A DNA stretch of 64,000 nucleotides, from positions 61,398 to 125,397 of the forward strand of contig NZ_BBQH01000024.1 of assembly GCF_018397995.1 (NCBI RefSeq). Direction: 5' to 3'. The DNA comes from Rhizomonospora bruguierae. Its GTDB lineage: Bacteria; Actinomycetota; Actinomycetes; Mycobacteriales; Micromonosporaceae. The first letter of the stretch is position 1; every line of letters starts with the position of its first letter. A program made the translations under genes and the position numbers. The notes under the pieces are model-generated. The model was not told the DNA's origin and did no database searches. It worked only from the letters and a program-made list of their open reading frames with translations. This document shows positions 26,497 to 34,105 of this stretch, piece by piece.

Positions 26497-26697
26497 TCAG
26501 GCTGGCCGGGCGGTGCCGGCTTCCGGCGCGTTCTTGCCGGCGGATTCCCAGGTCATGTCGCCCGCTACCGCCGACGGGGAGGGCGCAGCGGTGTGCGCGG
26601 GGTTGACGAAGGCCATCATGAACAATGCGAGCGCCGGAATAAGGATGGCGGTGGCAATTGCGGTGGGCGCGGCAACGACGCGGTTACGACCGAGCAT
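26497..26697 (-). CDS. Small membrane-anchored or secreted protein (66 residues)
   Basis: A short basic start (MLGRNR), one hydrophobic segment (~8-32), then a polar tail that includes GDMTWE. It could be a single-pass membrane protein or, if cleaved after PAHTA, a small secreted peptide of about 30 residues. ATG at 26697 has a GGGAG site. It heads the unit ending in the StrR-like regulator. Function unknown. Confidence 0.6.
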   Translation of the reverse strand: MLGRNRVVAAPTAIATAILIPALALFMMAFVNPAHTAAPSPSAVAGDMTWESAGKNAPEAGTARPA

Positions 26698-27203
26698 GAT
26701 TGACTCCCGAAATCGATGGGGATTCGGTGTGGGATGTTTCCCGCTGCCTATTACATTCGCGATCGTCGGGCCCGGCGGGAAGAGTTGATCGCTGTCCGGA
26801 ACCGGCCATCGCCGGGTCCGTCCACCTCGGCGGCGCGGTCGCCAGTGGCGCCGCCGCCCCAAGCGCAGGCCGATGAGCAGGTAATTCGCACCGAGGTACC
26901 GGTCTCCCCCCGCCGCGGGCCGTATCGACCCGGCGAGCCGGGGCGGTTGCCTGCCGTGCGCTCCCTCAGGGTGAGGCGGCAATGCCGCAGGGCGTACCGC
27001 CGACCGGGGATCGGGCAACACTTCCGGCGTGCAGACCATTACCTGCTACGTAATCGACAGCGCGTCCAGGCGCGGGAACCACCTGTTCCAGGGGCGGCGA
27101 CAAAGCGTCCCCACTTCAGGGAGGTGAGGAGCGAAGCCGTTTGCTCGCGCCGTGAATGGGACTCGTCCGACCGCTCGCCGGTCGCTGGCGGCCGAAACGG
27201 ATG
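26698..27203. other. Non-coding stretch upstream of the small-protein operon
   Basis: About 500 bases with no open frame that shows a protein family. Small inverted repeats are visible: GGAAC-cacct-GTTCC (27075-27089) and ATTAC-ctgctac-GTAAT near 27040-27056. The region probably carries the promoter of the leftward unit at 26697, but I cannot place it. Confidence 0.4.
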
Positions 27204-28070
27204 TCAGGCGCTTCGCCGCCCGCGAGGGTTCCGCGGTCCGGGCCAGCCCCAGGCGATGTCGTCGACCGCGAGAAATGGTTCGTTGACCACCGTGGTGGGG
27301 GTCAGGCCGGTGAACGCCACGACGTCCCGGTGTAGGTGGGACTGGTCGGTGTAACCGCCGTCGGCCGCGGCTGCGGTCGCGTCCTGCCCCGCGACCAGGC
27401 GATGGACCGCGTGGTCGAAGCGGACCAGCTTCGCGGCGCGCTTGGGCGGCAGGCCGAGCTGTGACCGGAACCGGGACCACAGGCGTTTGCGGCTCCAGCC
27501 GAGTTCGTCGGCCAGGCGTTCGATCCGGACGGTGCCACGGCCGGCGACGATTCGACGCCAGGCCCAGGCCACCTCCGGGGCGACCGGCGCCGCCGCCGCG
27601 CAGCGACCGGCAAGCCACGCGTCGATCCACGCGAAGCGGTCCTCCCACGAGGGCAGGTCGCCCAGGTGGCCGCTGACCCGTGCCGCCTCCCGGCCGCACA
27701 GGTCGTCGAGCGTCACCGCGGCGTCACCCAGGTCGGTGGTACCCAGAACCGCGTGTGCGACCACCGGAGACAAGCGCACCTGCAGGGCCTCGAAGGCGTC
27801 CGTCCGCAGTGCGCGCAGGGCGTCGCCGAAGCCGAGGCCGGTGGCGAAACTGCCCTGATGCCGACGCCCGGTGGCGTCCTCCACGGCAATCGCGCCGCCG
27901 AACACCAGAACCAGGGTCACGCTCGGGTGCGGGATCAACCGGAGGCCGGGCGGGGTGACGCCACGGTCACGGAACCCGGCCATGGCGACCCCGGGCACGC
28001 TGCTGGGTCGGTTTGGGCAGGTGATGTCCCACAACACGGCGTCGTCCCGTGCCGGCAAGTCCCGCCCCAT
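27204..28070 (-). CDS. AraC-family transcriptional regulator
   Basis: A 288-residue regulator with an N-terminal sensor region (~1-150) and a C-terminal AraC double helix-turn-helix (~185-270): RIERLADELGWSRKRLWSRF, then AAAADGGYTDQSHLHRDVVAFTGLTP. The ATG at 28070 is divergent from an alpha/beta-hydrolase start only 73 bases away, a layout in which the regulator usually controls its neighbour. Here that neighbour is truncated, so the regulator may have lost its target. Confidence 0.88.
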   Translation of the reverse strand: MGRDLPARDDAVLWDITCPNRPSSVPGVAMAGFRDRGVTPPGLRLIPHPSVTLVLVFGGAIAVEDATGRRHQGSFATGLGFGDALRALRTDAFEALQVRLSPVVAHAVLGTTDLGDAAVTLDDLCGREAARVSGHLGDLPSWEDRFAWIDAWLAGRCAAAAPVAPEVAWAWRRIVAGRGTVRIERLADELGWSRKRLWSRFRSQLGLPPKRAAKLVRFDHAVHRLVAGQDATAAAADGGYTDQSHLHRDVVAFTGLTPTTVVNEPFLAVDDIAWGWPGPRNPRGRRSA

Positions 28071-28143
28071 TCCGCCATGCTACGCACGCCGGTCGGAACA
28101 TTTGTCCAAGCCATCGGCGCACACCGGCGGTGACAGTGCACGC

Positions 28144-28385
28144 ATGACTGGTTTCAACGACAAGTCCCTGTACGGCGGCGAGATCCATGTGTGCCAGGAC
28201 GGCCCGCGTGACGCCCCAGCGCTCCTGCTCATCCACGGGACCGCCGCGTCGGCCCGCTCGTGGGATCCGATGGTTCCGCTGTTGACCGGATCCCATCGCG
28301 TCATCCGGGTCGACCTGCTCGGGTGCGGCCAGTCGGCCAAACCGGACGGCGCGAGCTATGCGCTCCCGGGCCAGGCACGCGCCCG
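28144..28385 (+). pseudogene. 5' fragment of an alpha/beta-hydrolase gene
   Basis: Starts as a normal alpha/beta hydrolase (LLLIHGTAASARSWDPMVPL, VIRVDLLGCGQSAKPDGASY) but loses all similarity after about 80 residues, at ~28385, before the catalytic elbow. The rest of the gene is absent; the next recognisable DNA belongs to a radical SAM gene. So the N-terminal quarter alone survives, next to its presumed AraC regulator. Confidence 0.8.
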
Positions 28386-28403
28386 GCAGGGGCGGGCAGG
28401 GCC

Positions 28404-28935
28404 GTGCGGCTGCCCCGACACGACGTGCGGGAGCGGCCCTTCATCGTCATCTGGGAGGCCACGCAGGCGTGCCCGCTGGCCTGCCTGCACTGCCGCGCCT
28501 CGGCTGCGGCGCGTCCGCGTACCCGGCGTCGACCACCTTGTACAGCTGCAGGGCTCCGGCGGGTAGCAGCGTGGCGAACGACATCCAGGCCAGGCCCAGG
28601 TTGAGCGACCAGAACGACACCGCGGCCAGCCGCTACGCGACCCCGCCGAACTCGACACGGAGGCGGCCACCACGCTCATGGCGCAGGTGGCGGCCTTCGG
28701 CCGTCCGGCGTCGCTGTTCGTGATCACCGGTGGTGACCCGTTCCAGCGCCCGGACCTGGCGGAGCTGGTGCGCCGGGGCACCGGGCTGGGCCTGCCGGTC
28801 TCCGTGTCGCCCTCCGGCACCCCGACCCTCACCCGGGCCGCGCTGGTCGGCCTCCGGGAGGCCGGTGCCCGGGCCATCTCGCTGAGCGTGGACGCGGCCA
28901 CCCCCGCCGGGCACGACGGGTTCCGGGGCGGTGCA
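28404..28935 (+). pseudogene. Disrupted radical SAM gene
   Basis: Two pieces of one radical SAM protein. Piece one (28404-~28508) has the cluster motif CPLACLHC in FIVIWEATQACPLACLHCRA. Piece two (~28636-28935) continues in another frame with RDPAELDTEAATTLM, FVITGGDPFQRPDL and ARAISLSVDAATPAGHDGF, then stops matching. About 125 bases of foreign sequence separate them. The pattern resembles the radical SAM/SPASM family TIGR04053 from memory. The C-terminal half is missing, so the gene is dead. Confidence 0.8.
28510..28633 (-). pseudogene. NorB-like (nitric oxide reductase) gene fragment
   Basis: On the minus strand this stretch reads LAAVSFWSLNLGLAWMSFAT and then LLPAGALQLYKVVDAGYADA. It resembles part of the large subunit of nitric oxide reductase (heme-copper oxidase family). 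It is wedged inside the radical SAM gene and shifts its frame. Only about 40 residues are present. Confidence 0.6.
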
Positions 28936-29218
28936 ACGGCCTGCTACGGACTGAGCGTCCGTAGAATAAATAAGATCACTAGTAATAACCAGTGCCCTTG
29001 GTCAAATCACACGGGGGCCCAGCGGACCCCCTTGTGGCTCCTTGCGTCGCTGGATCTTGGGCGGAGGTGGCGTCCGGATGCGGCCCCGTTCCTTCGCCCA
29101 GCGGCCAGGTGGCCGCTCCCGGATCGGGATCGTGCCGCGCGCGCCTGGACGGTCGGCAATTTAGCCGAAAGGCGTCGGGTAAACCGCGTTGACCGCAGGT
29201 GAATGCGCAGCTGGGGTG
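28936..29218. other. Spacer between gene fragments and lectin unit A
   Basis: No gene supported. It holds an unusually A/T-rich patch (about 28960-28990, AATAAATAAGATCACTAG) and a hairpin GGGGGccca-gcgg-aCCCCC near 29012-29031, which could end transcription. The lectin repeat unit begins at about 29219. Confidence 0.4.
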
Positions 29219-29965
29219 CGGCGGAACGCCGACGGCGCGGCTGTGGACCCGGGTCAGGTTCGGTTCCGTCGGTCCGGAACGGATGGGGATGAACGGACCG
29301 GGGTCGTGGCTCGTCGTCCCTCGTGAGCCGCACGGTGCGTGCTGTGCGGAGAGGTTCTAGCGTGTCCGCGAGGGTGGGAAGGATTGGTAACTGTCGGGTA
29401 TCAACGACGGCGGCGGCCTGCGGCGGTCGCGGCGGTCGGGATGGCTGGCTCGGTTGTTGGTCGCCGTCGGTGTGCTCGCCGGGGCGGTCCTGGTCTCCGC
29501 GTCTCCGGCACAGGCATACGTCGGTCCGAACCTGCTGCGCAACTGGGCGACCGGCCGCTGCCTGGACAGCAACCGAAACGGCAATATCTACACGTCGCCG
29601 TGCGACGTCGGCCGCGGAAACCGGTTCCAGCTGTGGCAACCGGAGAAAATCGGCCAACAGGACCATGACGCGATCCGGTTGAAGAACGTTGAGACCGGTA
29701 TGTGTGTCAGTTGGGGGCAGTGGCTCAATGGCCCCGGCAGGGGCTACGCCTACACACGTACCGACTGTTCGCATGCGTTCGGAGACTGGGAGGCGGAAGG
29801 AACAAGCTGGACGATGGTGCGATTCAGGGCGACCACTAACAACCAGTGTCTCGACAGCAATAGCGATGGTGCCGTCTACTACCTTCCGTGCAACACCGGT
29901 GGTTACCAAAAGTGGCGGTTGGGCTACTAGTTCCGTACCAGTGGTGTCCGAGCCCTATCGTTTCT
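29219..29965 (+). repeat. Lectin repeat unit A
   Basis: First of three related ~750-800 bp units, inverted relative to B and C. Similarity covers ~170 bases of upstream DNA (shared block including ATGAACGGACCGGGGTCGTG and a -10-like TAGCGT at 29358-29363), the coding region and ~35 bases after the stop, ending TATCGTTTCT. Confidence 0.85.
29391..29930 (+). CDS. Secreted ricin-type beta-trefoil lectin-like protein, copy A
   Basis: A secreted protein of ~179 residues: a basic start, a signal peptide ending SASPAQA, then a mature part with ricin-type repeats (LLRNWATGRCLDSNRNGN, RFQLWQP, VETGMCVSWG, YQKWRLGY). Such beta-trefoils bind sugars; there is no catalytic domain. Copies B and C start with ATG-TCG-GGT, but here the same place (29391) reads CTG. 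The ribosome site GGAAGGATT is kept. So this copy may start at CTG, start at TTG 29454 with a shorter signal peptide, or be silenced. The rest of the frame is intact. Confidence 0.75.
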   Translation: MSGINDGGGLRRSRRSGWLARLLVAVGVLAGAVLVSASPAQAYVGPNLLRNWATGRCLDSNRNGNIYTSPCDVGRGNRFQLWQPEKIGQQDHDAIRLKNVETGMCVSWGQWLNGPGRGYAYTRTDCSHAFGDWEAEGTSWTMVRFRATTNNQCLDSNSDGAVYYLPCNTGGYQKWRLGY

Positions 29966-30002
29966 CCTGAGCACGCAACGGCGAATGCCGCTGCTGACAC
30001 GC

Positions 30003-30036
30003 CCAAGGGCAGCCGCGCGTGCGCGGCTGCCCTTGG
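30003..30036. terminator. Strong hairpin between convergent genes
   Basis: A perfect 14-bp stem, CCAAGGGCAGCCGC / GCGGCTGCCCTTGG, with a six-base loop. It lies between the ends of lectin A (plus) and the PRC-barrel gene (minus). Position and symmetry suit a bidirectional terminator, although no U-run follows. Confidence 0.75.
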
Positions 30037-30045
30037 CGGTCGGTG

Positions 30046-30768
30046 TTACCGGCCCTCGTCGTCCCGCAGACCGTCGGCGTCGATGCGTTCCTTGCGCACC
30101 TGGCCGCTGACCGGCTCGTCCTGGGTAATCTCGTCCGTGGCCAGCCGGACTCGTTCCACCGGGACGGTCTCCTTGTTCATCACCGGACGTTCCTCGTGGC
30201 GCACGACCTCGCGATCGTCGTCCGACATCTCCGATGACATTCCCCGGCCGCGGTCGGTGATCGGCTCGCGCTCCAGGTGCACCTTCTCCTTGCGTACCGG
30301 CACCGTCTGCTGCTGTTCCTCGGTTACCACGTACTTGCGCAGGTGCACCCGGCCGGATTCGACACGCTCCTGACCGACGTGCATCCGCTCCTCCGAGCGG
30401 ACCATCGCGTCGTCGGGGCGGGGCATGTGCGTGCCCGATGGCATCGACGGCTGCGCCAGACCGTAGAACTCGCACATCTTGGCTTCGTCCTGCTCCGACA
30501 GGTGGCCGGCGCTCACCGGGTCGACGTTGGGCGCGTTGGAGATCTGGTCCTTGCTGAACGGCACCACGACCTCGCTGCCGCGCAGTTCCGCCGGCTCCAG
30601 CGGGACGAAGCTCTCCCGCGATCCGAACTTGCCGGTCTGTACGGTCATCCACTCGGGCTCGCCGGTGCGATCATCCACGTACACGTGCCCGATCGTGCCG
30701 ATCCTGTCGTGTGAACCGTCGTATGCGGTGTTGCCGAGCAGGTTCGGGATTGCTTCTCTGGCGATCAT
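30046..30768 (-). CDS. PRC-barrel and DUF2382 domain protein
   Basis: A 240-residue cytoplasmic protein. Residues ~1-85 form a PRC-barrel (GTIGHVYVDDRTGEPEWMTV, SFVPLEPAELRGSEVVVPFS). The C-terminal ~110 residues are a DUF2382 (YsnF/AvaK-type) charged domain (VHLRKYVVTEEQQQTVPVRK, KETVPVERVRL). Proteins of this layout are linked to stress responses, but their function is not settled. I chose ATG 30768 because the barrel begins there and a purine-rich GGGGGCGAG precedes it; upstream in-frame starts add a low-complexity leader. Confidence 0.88.
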   Translation of the reverse strand: MIAREAIPNLLGNTAYDGSHDRIGTIGHVYVDDRTGEPEWMTVQTGKFGSRESFVPLEPAELRGSEVVVPFSKDQISNAPNVDPVSAGHLSEQDEAKMCEFYGLAQPSMPSGTHMPRPDDAMVRSEERMHVGQERVESGRVHLRKYVVTEEQQQTVPVRKEKVHLEREPITDRGRGMSSEMSDDDREVVRHEERPVMNKETVPVERVRLATDEITQDEPVSGQVRKERIDADGLRDDEGR

Positions 30769-30927
30769 CGCTCGCCCCCTTCGACACCTCTCGTGATCGC
30801 TACCCATTCGGCAATACCCCGCCGCCGCACAAATACGCCGCGAGTCCGGCGCACCGAAGGGGTTTCCCGCTTCGTCTTCCGGAGATAACCGCCGTGACGG
30901 CGAAAATCTCATGGGAGGTTGTGTCAG

Positions 30928-31218
30928 ATGTCGAGCCCTGTGAACAGGACCGCCCCGGCCGTACCCAGCAGTACCGGTGCCAGCGCATTCGGCGTCGCGT
31001 CACTCGTCATGGGCATTGTCGGCATCTTCGTCCTGAATGTCATTCTCGGTCCGTTGGCCATCATCTTCGGCGCGGTCGGCCTCAACCGGGCGAACCACGC
31101 CGGTGGTCGGGGCAGGGGGGTCTCGATCGCCGGCATCGTGCTGGGCGTCGTCGCCCTGGCGGTGTTCGCCATCCTGCTCGCCACGGCAGCCCACCGAGGC
31201 TTCGTCTGGCACGTCTGA
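30928..31218 (+). CDS. DUF4190-type small membrane protein
   Basis: A 96-residue protein with two membrane segments (~20-50 and ~66-90) around a conserved-looking loop (AIIFGAVGLNRANHAGGRGR). This is the DUF4190 pattern common in actinomycetes; no function is known. ATG at 30928 has GGAGG ten bases upstream. It diverges from the PRC-barrel gene. Confidence 0.82.
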   Translation: MSSPVNRTAPAVPSSTGASAFGVASLVMGIVGIFVLNVILGPLAIIFGAVGLNRANHAGGRGRGVSIAGIVLGVVALAVFAILLATAAHRGFVWHV

Positions 31219-31580
31219 CTCGGCGGCCCGTGGCGCGTCATGCGGCTCTTCTGTGGCGTGGGCAGTCTGGTGGGGCAGGGTTAGGCTGGACGGGCCCCAG
31301 GTCCGGCCACGCCTTGCCGAAGCCGCCACGGGCCAGGACCTCGTTGACCCGGTCGCCGGCCCTCTGTTGCAGCGAGACGGCTCGCTGAAAGAAGGGCGCC
31401 GCGGCCGGGTCGTCTCCCAACCGGGCGTGGCGGGGACCTTTCGGTACCCGCCACGCCCGTCCAACGGATTGTGCTTACCGCGACATCCGGTGTGGCCCGG
31501 ACCGGTGCGCCAGCAGCCTCACACGCGCTCCCACATCCTTCACCGAGAAACGATAGGGCCCGGGCGCCACCCGTACGGGA
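31219..31580. other. Intergenic region with possible TPR-gene remnant
   Basis: Convergent gap of 362 bases. On the minus strand about 31292-31420 reads APFFQRAVSLQQRAGDRVNE then VLARGGFGKAW, which looks like a scrap of a tetratricopeptide or similar helical protein without start or end. A hairpin-rich stretch follows it (GTGGCGGGG...CCCGCCAC, 31427-31456). Lectin unit B begins at ~31546. Confidence 0.3.
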
Positions 31581-32335
31581 CTAGTAGCCCAACCGCCACT
31601 TTTGGTAACCACCGGAGTTGCAGTTAAGGTAGTAGACTTCGCCAGCGCTGTTGCTGTCGAGGCAAAAACCTATATTGACGTCTCTGAATTGTACCATCGT
31701 CCAGCTTGTGCCCCACGCCTCCCAGAATCCGAGCGCCTGATCACAGTCGGCGCGTGTGTAGATCCAGCCTCTGCCGGGGATCAGGTAAGCCCACTTCCCC
31801 CAACTGATACACATGCCAGTCTCGACGTTCTTCAACTGGACCAGGTCATGGCTCATGTAGCCGAAGTAAACCGGTTGCCACAGTTGGAACCGGTTTCCGC
31901 GGCTGGCGTCGCACGGTGACGTGTAGACGTCGCCGTTTCGGTTGCTGTCGAGGCAGCGGCCGGTGGCCCAGTTACGCAGCAGGTCCGGACCGACGTATGC
32001 CTGTGCCGGAGACGCGGAGACCAGGACCGCCCCGGCGAGCACACCGAGGGCGACCAGCAAACGAGCCAGCCAGTGTCCCGACCGCTCCGACCGCCCCGAC
32101 CGCCACGGCCGTCGCGGGCCGCCGTCGTCGTCGTTGATACCCGACATGTACTAATCCTTCCTGCCCTCGCGGGCACGCTAGAACCTCTCCGCACAACCCG
32201 CCGCTGAACGACCGAGATCGACACGGCACGCACCGTGCGGCTCACGAGGGACGACGAGCCACGACCCCGGTCCGTTCATCCCAACCCGTTTCCAACCGAC
32301 GAAACGAACCTGACCGACGGGCCGCCGGCGTTCCG
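31546..32335 (-). repeat. Lectin repeat unit B
   Basis: Second copy, on the minus strand, in direct orientation with unit C. It carries the shared upstream block and TAGCGT box. Relative to unit C it has about 30 extra bases (~32205-32236) between the box and the conserved block. Confidence 0.85.
31581..32147 (-). CDS. Secreted ricin-type beta-trefoil lectin-like protein, copy B
   Basis: A 188-residue paralogue of copy A with an intact ATG start (MSGINDDDGG) and GGAAGGATT ribosome site. The signal peptide ends SASPAQA, with a probable mature N-terminus at AYVGPDLL or YVGPDLL. Trefoil repeat marks are LLRNWATGRCLDSNRNGD, RFQLWQP, VETGMCISWG, TSWTMVQF and YQKWRLGY. Six Cys in the mature part could form disulfides. 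A secreted sugar-binding protein is expected; the target glycan is unknown. The copies differ most in the middle loops (VYFGYMSHDL here, EKIGQQDHDA in A, IYRGKLSPER in C). Confidence 0.88.
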   Translation of the reverse strand: MSGINDDDGGPRRPWRSGRSERSGHWLARLLVALGVLAGAVLVSASPAQAYVGPDLLRNWATGRCLDSNRNGDVYTSPCDASRGNRFQLWQPVYFGYMSHDLVQLKNVETGMCISWGKWAYLIPGRGWIYTRADCDQALGFWEAWGTSWTMVQFRDVNIGFCLDSNSAGEVYYLNCNSGGYQKWRLGY

Positions 32336-32418
32336 GTGCCGATGAGATCCGCCGATGGCTTAAGCTGTCGGGTGTCGAACAGAGCGATGTAACTGTCCGC
32401 GGTCGCGCCGCCACGTCT

Positions 32419-33197
32419 AGAAACGATAAAGATGCCGCATCCCCTACGACACGGGCGCCGCCTGTACGGGATTAGTAGCCCAACCGCCACTTTTGGTAAC
32501 CACCGGCGTTGCAGTTAAGGTAGTAGACGTCGCCGGCGCCATTGCTGTCGAGGCAATATTCATTCAAGGGCAAGACGAATTGCACCATCGTCCAGTTTGT
32601 GCCCCACGCCTCCCAGTCTCCGGAGCTCCAATCGCAGTCGGCGCGTGTGTAGATCTGGCCCCTGTTAGGGGCCGGGTAAACCCACATCCCCCGACTGAGA
32701 CACATGCCGGTCTCGACGTTCTTCAACAGGACCAGGTCGGGTCTCTCCGGGCTCAGCTTGCCCCGGTAAATCGGTTGCCAGAGCTGGTACCGGTTTCTGC
32801 GGCTGGCGTCGCACGGTAACGTGTAGACGTCGCCGTTTCGGTTGCTGTCCAGGCAGCGGCCGGTGGCCCAGTTACGCAGCAGGTCCGGACCGACGTATGC
32901 CTGTGCCGGAGACGCGGAAACCAGGACCGCCCCGGCGAGCACACCGAGGGCGACCAACAAACGAGCCAGCCAGTGCCCCGACCGCCACGACCGCCGCAGG
33001 CCACCACCATCGTCGTTGATACCCGACATGTACCCAACCTTTCCCACCCTCGCGGGCACTAGAGCCTCTCCGCGCAGCACGCACTGCGCGGCTCAGGAGG
33101 GACGACGAGCCACGACCCTGGTCCGTTCATCCCGATCCGTTCCGGACCGACCGAGCCGAACCTGACCCGGGTCCACGACGGGCCGCCGGCGGTCCGT
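32419..33197 (-). repeat. Lectin repeat unit C
   Basis: Third copy. The upstream block is present, but the promoter-like box reads TAGTGC instead of TAGCGT because two bases are missing. The stretch 33198-33367 beyond it holds no gene I can support. Confidence 0.85.
32472..33029 (-). CDS. Secreted ricin-type beta-trefoil lectin-like protein, copy C
   Basis: A 185-residue paralogue of copies A and B: MSGINDDGGGLRRSWRSG, signal peptide ending SASPAQA, then the trefoil (LLRNWATGRCLDSNRNGD, YQLWQP, VETGMCLSRG, WTMVQF, YQKWRLGY). ATG at 33029 is intact, with GGGAAAGG upstream. The gap to copy B (32148-32471) is only its own duplicated flank. Signal peptides and framework residues are nearly identical among copies while loop residues vary, as expected if binding specificity has diverged. 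Confidence 0.88.
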   Translation of the reverse strand: MSGINDDGGGLRRSWRSGHWLARLLVALGVLAGAVLVSASPAQAYVGPDLLRNWATGRCLDSNRNGDVYTLPCDASRRNRYQLWQPIYRGKLSPERPDLVLLKNVETGMCLSRGMWVYPAPNRGQIYTRADCDWSSGDWEAWGTNWTMVQFVLPLNEYCLDSNGAGDVYYLNCNAGGYQKWRLGY

Positions 33198-33367
33198 CGG
33201 AAACACCGCTCGAACGTCATCACCACCCCGGTTCCCGTTCGTACCGGAAGCCGGCCGGGTCGTCGCGGGCACCGCGCCCGCCGACCGTAAGCTAGTGTGG
33301 TTCGCGTACGTGCGGCCGAGCTTGGTTAGCCGAAAGAAACCTGCTGCGCTAACGGCAGCTCGCAGGG

Positions 33368-33726
33368 TCAGGAAGGATATGGCTGTGGGTTGCGGATGCT
33401 GTCCGCGGCGAGCGCGGCATCCGTCCTGGCCGCACCGTACGGGTCACCAGCGGCGACGTCTTCCAGCAGCGGAAGGAACCGTGGCCACCGGGTGTAGAAC
33501 ACGGCGAGTACGGCCTTGTGTCGCACCACCGCGCTCGCATCGGTCAGGCCGGCGCTGATCGCGTCGAAGACCTGCTGATCGAACGCCTCCGGACCACCCA
33601 CACGTACTCCTCGGGCTGATCGCCGGTTGCCGGCCCTCCGTCGCCGAACTTCCAGCCCTGATCCTGCGCGAACCGGCCGAACTCCTTCGGGGACACCGGA
33701 TTCGCGAAGACAACCCGGTGTCTCAC
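33368..33726 (-). pseudogene. Frameshifted hypothetical gene
   Basis: Two minus-strand frames appear to be one gene split by a shift near 33595-33601. The first (from GTG 33726) reads RHRVVFANPVSPKEFGRF and then GDQPEEYVWVV; the second continues GGPEAFDQQVFDAISAGLTD, ASAVVRHKAVLAVFYTRWPR. The joined protein would be ~118 residues with a HEAT-like helical end. No family recognised. A genuine short overlap of two small genes cannot be excluded. Confidence 0.5.
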
Positions 33727-34105
33727 GGTTGACGCACCCTCGTCATGCCGACTCCGATCTCAGGGGCAGGTATTCCCGCGGTTCCATTGGAGGAATTTGT
33801 CCAGCCGAGAATCGTCGACGAAAATCAGGTTCGAGCTGGCGGGCCTCGGCTCGGCGCCGGCACACCGGCCACCAGTCCGGCGCCACGGTATGCGCCACAT
33901 CAGCGCCCCAGCACGGGACGTCATCGGTCGGCGGTCGGCGCCGCACTTGGCGGGGTGGCGGGGATAGGTGCGCTGGCGCGGCGCTCGGTAGATGTCTACA
34001 CTGAACCCGGCTCAAGCAAGATTGTCTATGTACGGCACAACCACCTACCGCTAGATTCGCACGTTGCCACATCGCCACGTCCACGGGGGCAGGGGGCACG
34101 ACTCA
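33727..34105. other. Intergenic region before the two-component genes
   Basis: About 380 bases. An open frame crosses it on the plus strand but shows no known family and no ribosome site. The stretch just before 34106 has a GGGGGC-type ribosome site for the kinase. No clear promoter recognised. Confidence 0.35.

Noticed and set aside
28936..29218. Insertion-sequence or attachment-site remnant in the A/T-rich patch
   Set aside because: No terminal inverted repeats, target duplication, transposase or tRNA end could be seen.
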